From: Strigamia acuminata
Lineage: Eukaryota; Arthropoda; Chilopoda; Geophilomorpha; Linotaeniidae
Reading direction: 5' to 3'
Assembly: GCA_949358305.1 (NCBI GenBank)
Contig: OX442317.1
Coordinates: 8,436,186 to 8,500,185 of the forward strand
Length of the DNA: 64,000 nucleotides
In this document: positions 59,824-64,000 of the stretch, one piece after another
How the letters are laid out: each line of letters begins with the position of its first letter
Numbering within the stretch: position 1 is the first letter of the stretch
Notes under the pieces: generated by a model
What the model saw: the letters and a program-made list of their open reading frames with translations, nothing else
Database searches by the model: none
What the model was told of the DNA's origin: nothing
Translations under genes and position numbers: made by a program

Positions 59824-60693
59824 CTTGCCCAGAGCTCCCGAAAGTCAAGGGGACATGGACCTGGGCTTAAAGGGTCCTATTCCTGAACCATATTTTATTA
59901 TGTATTCAACTTTTTACACGCAGGGTTCATAATATCACCAATATCTATTGGCAGGGCATGGACAGCTATGGGTCACTATATTGGTTGTGCCAAGGGCCCC
60001 CTAAGACCTCAGACCCTGCTTAGCATGTGTTGTAGTCCTAGTAATCCCAAAAATCACAATCACAAAAAGGAAAGTCCTGGAAGTTTTGGCCTAATAAATA
60101 TTTGAAACCGTATTTAATTTGAAGGGGTAAAACGGTCCTGTGGCATGTGGAAATAATCAGAAACCTTGTTACGAAGTGCGGTTAGTTCGCAACACGCGAC
60201 CGCCATCTTTATTCACCGTGAAAGCATAAAACAGTCGTCTGAGTTGAGGCTATATAGTCTCCAACCCAGTTACAAGACAATAAAGAGAACAAATCTATTA
60301 TTATACCTAAATAGATTTATCCTTTACAATGATATGAAATAAAAGCTAAAGTAATGGATAAACAATACCAAACATAACTAAAGGATCGTCGCTTAACAAG
60401 CAGACGACGGGAACGCACGTTATCACGTTGACACAGCCAATTGCGGTACAAAACAAGCATATAGTTAAAAATCGGAATCAATTGGCTGACCATTTGTAAC
60501 AATACATGATAACGAGTCAGTTGCATCTAGCCAGAAATATGCAACAGATAAACCGATTAAATAATTCATCGTCACCTAATATTTAATTGATTACGGGATC
60601 TGCCCTTATGTTCGAATTATAACGTCGCCATCAACGAGCGACGACCAGGAGACGACCGCCGCCATAGCGAATTGACGCTTTCATTTCCATTTT
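59773..60693. other. Insertion or junction DNA between GMC-G and the GMC-H remnant
   Basis: Replaces the end of GMC-G exon 8. Includes a segment with ends CAGGGTTCATAATATCACC (59923) and CAGGGTCTGAGGTC (reverse complement at about 60020), possibly a hAT-like piece. A second segment beginning TTGTTACGAAGTGCGG near 60167 and rich in CGACCGCCATC motifs could be LTR-derived. No gene is supported. Confidence 0.4.
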
Positions 60694-61375
60694 GAAGTGC
60701 TTTTTAATTCGGAGAACACAATCCCGATATTTAAAAACTACCTCGATCCTTTAAATTCAGCTTAAACTAATTTTAAATTTTAAAATTTAAATTTTACTTA
60801 CAGTTTACATCCACATTTCAGGCCTTGCTAGCGACCAGACAAAGATACGATTCCATTTCTCCCAATCGTTCTACGTCCCAAAAGTCAAGGATACGTGACT
60901 TTTAGGAGCATAAGCTCTTAAGATCCTCCCATTACAAATCCCAATTATTTATCTCATCAAGATGATGTTGCAACGTTAGTTGAAGCCATTAAATTATTCT
61001 TGACAATTGCTCGTGCAAATGCATTCAAACAATACGAACCAAAATTGTTTCTTGATGGCGTCGTATCTTTTTGGGTCGCTTTTCTCGTAGCATCTGATGA
61101 ATATAAAACTATCCGTGGGCACCTTCCACGTGTCCAGTTCGTGCAAAATGGGGCCAGCGAGTGACACCAAGGCAGTTGTTGATAACACATTGAAGTAATA
61201 TTTTACTATAACTAATATTTTAGTTATCTATTACAGAGTGCAAGGTTTTGATAATCTAAGATTGGCTGATGCGTCAATCATGCCCAATCTAATATCCTCT
61301 CATCCCCTTGTTAAATGCCTTATGATTGGAGAAAAGGTTTCTCATATGATCAAACAAGATGCCAGTAATTATTAG
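60694..61375 (+). pseudogene. GMC-H: 3' remnant of a GMC gene
   Basis: Contains the end of exon 7 (60694-60753, EVLFNSENTIPIFKNYLDP), an exon 8 copy (60822-61194) with frameshifts and internal stops, and an exon 9 copy (61237-61375) reading [20 protein letters not shown] then SSHPLVKCLMIGEK to a stop. Splice signals around the last intron survive. It resembles F and G, not A-E. The first six exons are gone, so it is not functional. Confidence 0.85.
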
Positions 61376-61767
61376 TTATTAGTCATCCATTTTACATTTC
61401 ATACTTTAATTTTGATCACACGAATAAAATCTTACGTTTGGTCAAGTGTTAGACCATGTGAATTGTGAAATAAATCTTCATTAGAAGTTGAACTTAAAAG
61501 AAAAACGTGTTTGATTTACTTGTTCCTTGTTGGTGTGACAAAATGGCACCAACTGCATCTGTAGCTGAATGGATATTACGAGGAAGAGCACAGCATCGAC
61601 AAATGTGCTTATTCAAGGCCAAGTTAAAAAAAAATAAATTGCTTTATTTATTTATTTTGTATTTGTATTACTTTATTTTTAAAAACTTCCTCTATTATTT
61701 TTACTTTCCTTTATTTTCCATTACAGTTGATTCCTGCCTGCATATTTCCCTTTCTCGAAACCTGAAA
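61376..61767. other. Spacer after GMC-H
   Basis: AT-rich. An AATAAA at about 61424 would be the old polyadenylation signal of GMC-H. Nothing else was recognised. Confidence 0.4.
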
Positions 61768-62766
61768 TACCGTACTGCCTTAAATAAACGCCCGGGCGTT
61801 AATTTTTTTTCGACTTGCACGCCAGGAGCTTATTCAAAACCAGTGTTGGGCAGTGTTGGGCCGCGGTACTTTTTTAGGATGCAGCGGGTACCGGTACCGC
61901 GGTACTTTCTGTGGAAACAAAAAGTACCGGGTACTTGTACCGCGGTACATTTGGCGCCATGCAGTACCGGTACCGTGAAATTGCGGTACATCTCGCGGTA
62001 CACGAGAAGACGAGAGAAAACACGAGATTTTCGTGTTTTTTCCCGTTTTCCGGTTTAAAGTTAAAATTTTGATTTTTACATTGTTTCCACATTCAAATTG
62101 AGTGTAAACAATAAGTATACTATTGTTATGATGTAAACCGAATTACTAATTTTATAATTCGTGTTACATCATTTTGCCAAGTACGCAAAAAAAAAGTGCG
62201 CAGGCGCCGAAGCCGGGCCATAACGCATGGCACACGTTTGCTAACGATTGCCGTCGAATTTGAGCAGAACGATACACAGTCGTCTGCGCACTTTTTTTCG
62301 CGTACTTGGCGGAATGATGTAAAACGAATTACTAAATTAGTAATTCGTTTTACATCATTATCATTTGTAATACTTATTGTTTCCACTCAATTTGAATGAG
62401 TGTAAACAATGTAAAAATCAAAATTTTAACTTTAAACTGGAAAACGTACCGCGGTACAAGTACCCGGTACTTGTTGTTTCCACAGAAAGTACCGCGGTAC
62501 CGGTACCCGCTGCATCCTAAAAAGGTACCGCGGTACAGGCCTGCAGTACAGTACCGGTAACGGCGGTACAGTACCGCCGGTACCGGTACTGTACCGTGCC
62601 CAACACTGATCAAAAACAGGCGATTATTCAAGCCAGGCGTCTAGTCGTACGTAATCGGACCCGGCGTTTAAACAAACCTTATTAACTTTTGGGCCGTCGG
62701 TTGACCGGCGCTTAATCGAGAGCCGGCGTTTAATTACGCCCGGCCCTTATTCAAGGCAGTACGGTA
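61768..62766. mobile_element. Nested fold-back element
   Basis: The outer TIRs are TACCGTACTGCCTTAAATAA and, reverse complemented, TACCGTACTGCCTTGAATAA (19 of 20). Inside, 61841-62608 has hAT-like ends CAGTGTTGGGC and GCCCAACACTG with an imperfect 8-base duplication. Within that, arms full of GGTACCGCGGTACC-type palindromes and a long inverted repeat (about 62040-62180 with 62310-62445, e.g. AAAGTTAAAATTTTGATTTT) surround a third inverted pair near GCCAAGTACGC/GCGTACTTGGC. This makes a three-level nest with no transposase ORF. Confidence 0.82.
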
Positions 62767-63059
62767 TGCACTGAAATATGAAAAGAAAAATCCACGTTAC
62801 ACGAATTGTTCAACGATGGTTCCATTTGGAAAACCAACTCTGCCATGCTGCCTCAAACTGTGAGTGGCGGTCGGTCACCTCACGGTCAGGAGCGGACAAT
62901 GGAGAGTTTGGACACCATTCACGATGTAAATACAGAACACATACAGAGAACATTGTTACGTGTATCGGGCTGAAACACACGCAACATAGTTGTACAGAAT
63001 GCGCGTTTAGACCCGCTGCTTTACAATACACAGAAATAAAGGCTTTTTGCTGTGGTTGT

Positions 63060-63510
63060 CTAGGGGTTGTGTGTCCGCCGTGTTGTCGCCTAACTTGCCT
63101 TCAGCAACGCAACCCAGACCAACTGCTGGCCACGTGGTTGGAATAACTTTACCCTGATGTATATTGCAGCACAGCCAAAGCGCAACGTAGCCTCCTATTG
63201 CCATTGCGATCGTTGTACTGTATTGCCATTGCGATCGTTGTACTTTATTGCCATTGCAATGGTCGTATTGCTCGTCATGTTGGAAGCACGACCAGTCACA
63301 CTCTTGATCAGAGTTGTACTGTGTCAGATGTGGCGATTTTGCCACAGACCGACACCTTGCAGAATCCTCTGTTTCAATTGGCTGCAATGGGGTTGCAGCT
63401 CCAAAGTTTTGCCAAAGGAGCAGCTGAGGATCATCACGGTAATGTTGCCAGTGCCGACTGCCGGTGGCCAGTTGGTCACAAAAATCAATTCGAGATGTAG
63501 TTGACAAACT
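63060..63510 (+). repeat. Second copy of the dispersed repeat
   Basis: Similar to the reverse complement of 53036-53450. Several overlapping ORFs cross it on both strands, none with recognisable domains. It contains a short CATTGCGATCGTTGTAC tandem (63203-63243). Confidence 0.6.
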
Positions 63511-63775
63511 GTCGCTATAGTAAAAATTAAATAGCAGGTATAATTGAAACTTATCTGGTTTAAAAATATAAATAGCTTTTGTTGCAATAAAAAATGCTTT
63601 TTACATTTTGGTAAATCAACTGCACATTTATGACTTATGTAACCTTTGTCGCATGTTCGTTTAATTTATTGTGGCGGAAATTGCCGAAATATTTTTTTTC
63701 AATTTTCTCGATCTATTGTATAAAACTGTGACTGGTATTAAGGGTTGCTCATGAAGCAATTATATAAAAAACTAT

Positions 63776-63813
63776 TTTATCCTCATCAATAGTCATAACC
63801 AACTTATATAAAC
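63776..63813 (+). promoter_or_regulatory. GMC-I core promoter (TTTATCCTC + TATA)
   Basis: TTTATCCTC at 63776-63784 and TATAAAC at 63807-63813, 22 bases apart, 68 bases before the ATG. The layout matches GMC-A. Confidence 0.75.
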
Positions 63814-63881
63814 GAATCATTTCTCCAATACACGACACTTTTCAAAATTTTCTTTCACGGGCTGCAAATTACTGAAAAGTT

Positions 63882-63978
63882 ATGAAGATTTTTTTAACTC
63901 TAGTTTTCTATCTCGTATGTCAAAATGACTTGGGCGCATCCGAGTGTCCAGCCGACAATGAGTACGACTACATCATTG
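63882..63978 (+). CDS. GMC-I: first exon of a further GMC oxidoreductase
   Basis: The ATG opens a signal peptide (MKIFLTLVFYLVCQNDLGAS) followed by ECPADNEYDYII and a phase-1 donor (G|gtaaga at 63979), exactly like exon 1 of GMC-G (also 97 bases). The Rossmann motif should follow in exon 2, outside the window. It groups with F and G by the QNDLGAS/CPADNEYDYII pattern. The cluster therefore continues to the right. Confidence 0.88.
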
Positions 63979-64000
63979 GTAAGAACGTGGATATTTGCTT

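Noticed and set aside
61507-62058. 183-codon ORF
   Set aside because: Runs into the nested transposon; low-complexity Tyr/Phe stretch and palindromic repeats, not a protein family.
62778-63587. Several ORFs of 73-166 codons near the right end
   Set aside because: Overlapping on both strands in a dispersed repeat; none shows conserved motifs.

Overview
This is a stretch of animal, most likely insect, nuclear DNA. It is AT-rich, its genes are split by many short GT-AG introns (often 50-60 bases), and AATAAA signals follow several stop codons. Gene content fits an arthropod: a BTB-kelch gene, a septate-junction-type tetraspan gene, an ANTP-class homeobox gene, a Bax-like gene and a tandem array of secreted GMC oxidoreductases. 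A beetle is plausible but unproven. I saw no rRNA, tRNA or CRISPR array.

Region 1 (1-25,000) holds unrelated single-copy genes. In order: the 3' part of a phosphonoacetaldehyde hydrolase gene (to 1535), CTU1 (1962-3934), a possible small minus-strand gene (4120-4640), a BTB-BACK-kelch gene (4751-7862), a CR1/L2-type retrotransposon tail (8000-8370), a minus-strand four-membrane-segment gene (8961-13536), an unrecognised Cys/Pro-rich gene (14494-16545), a homeobox gene (19233-21512) and a Bax-like gene (21922-22732). Several introns here are filled by minisatellites; two of these use a 21-base unit and look related.

Region 2 (25,000-64,000) is a head-to-tail cluster of GMC (FAD-dependent glucose-methanol-choline) oxidoreductase genes, all on the plus strand. 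I label them A to I. A, C, D, E and F have complete reading frames of 582-596 residues, with a nine-exon pattern and identical splice phases (E has lost one intron). B carries a nonsense codon and a lost splice acceptor. G is interrupted by a 1.4 kb insertion, has a stop at the start of exon 8 and loses its 3' end. H is only a 3' remnant, another fragment lies between A and B, and I begins at the right edge. Each product should be a secreted flavoenzyme with the same His-His active-site pair.

The GMC promoters share a module. In A, E, F and I a TTTATCCTC motif (reverse complement GAGGATAAA, GATA-like) sits 21-22 bases before TATAAAC. G has a variant. B and C have only the TATA box, and D has lost its TATA box through a 27-base deletion.

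The array is also dense with short DNA transposons. Because the genes are recent duplicates, neighbouring copies serve as empty-site controls: a piggyBac-type insertion with TTAA duplication upstream of C, a Harbinger-type one with TTA duplication in C intron 4, a hAT-type one with a perfect 8-base duplication after F, pogo/Tigger-like ones, and a 1 kb nested fold-back element between H and I. The system visible here is an expanding and decaying secreted-oxidase family with a common promoter. Its substrate cannot be read from sequence.
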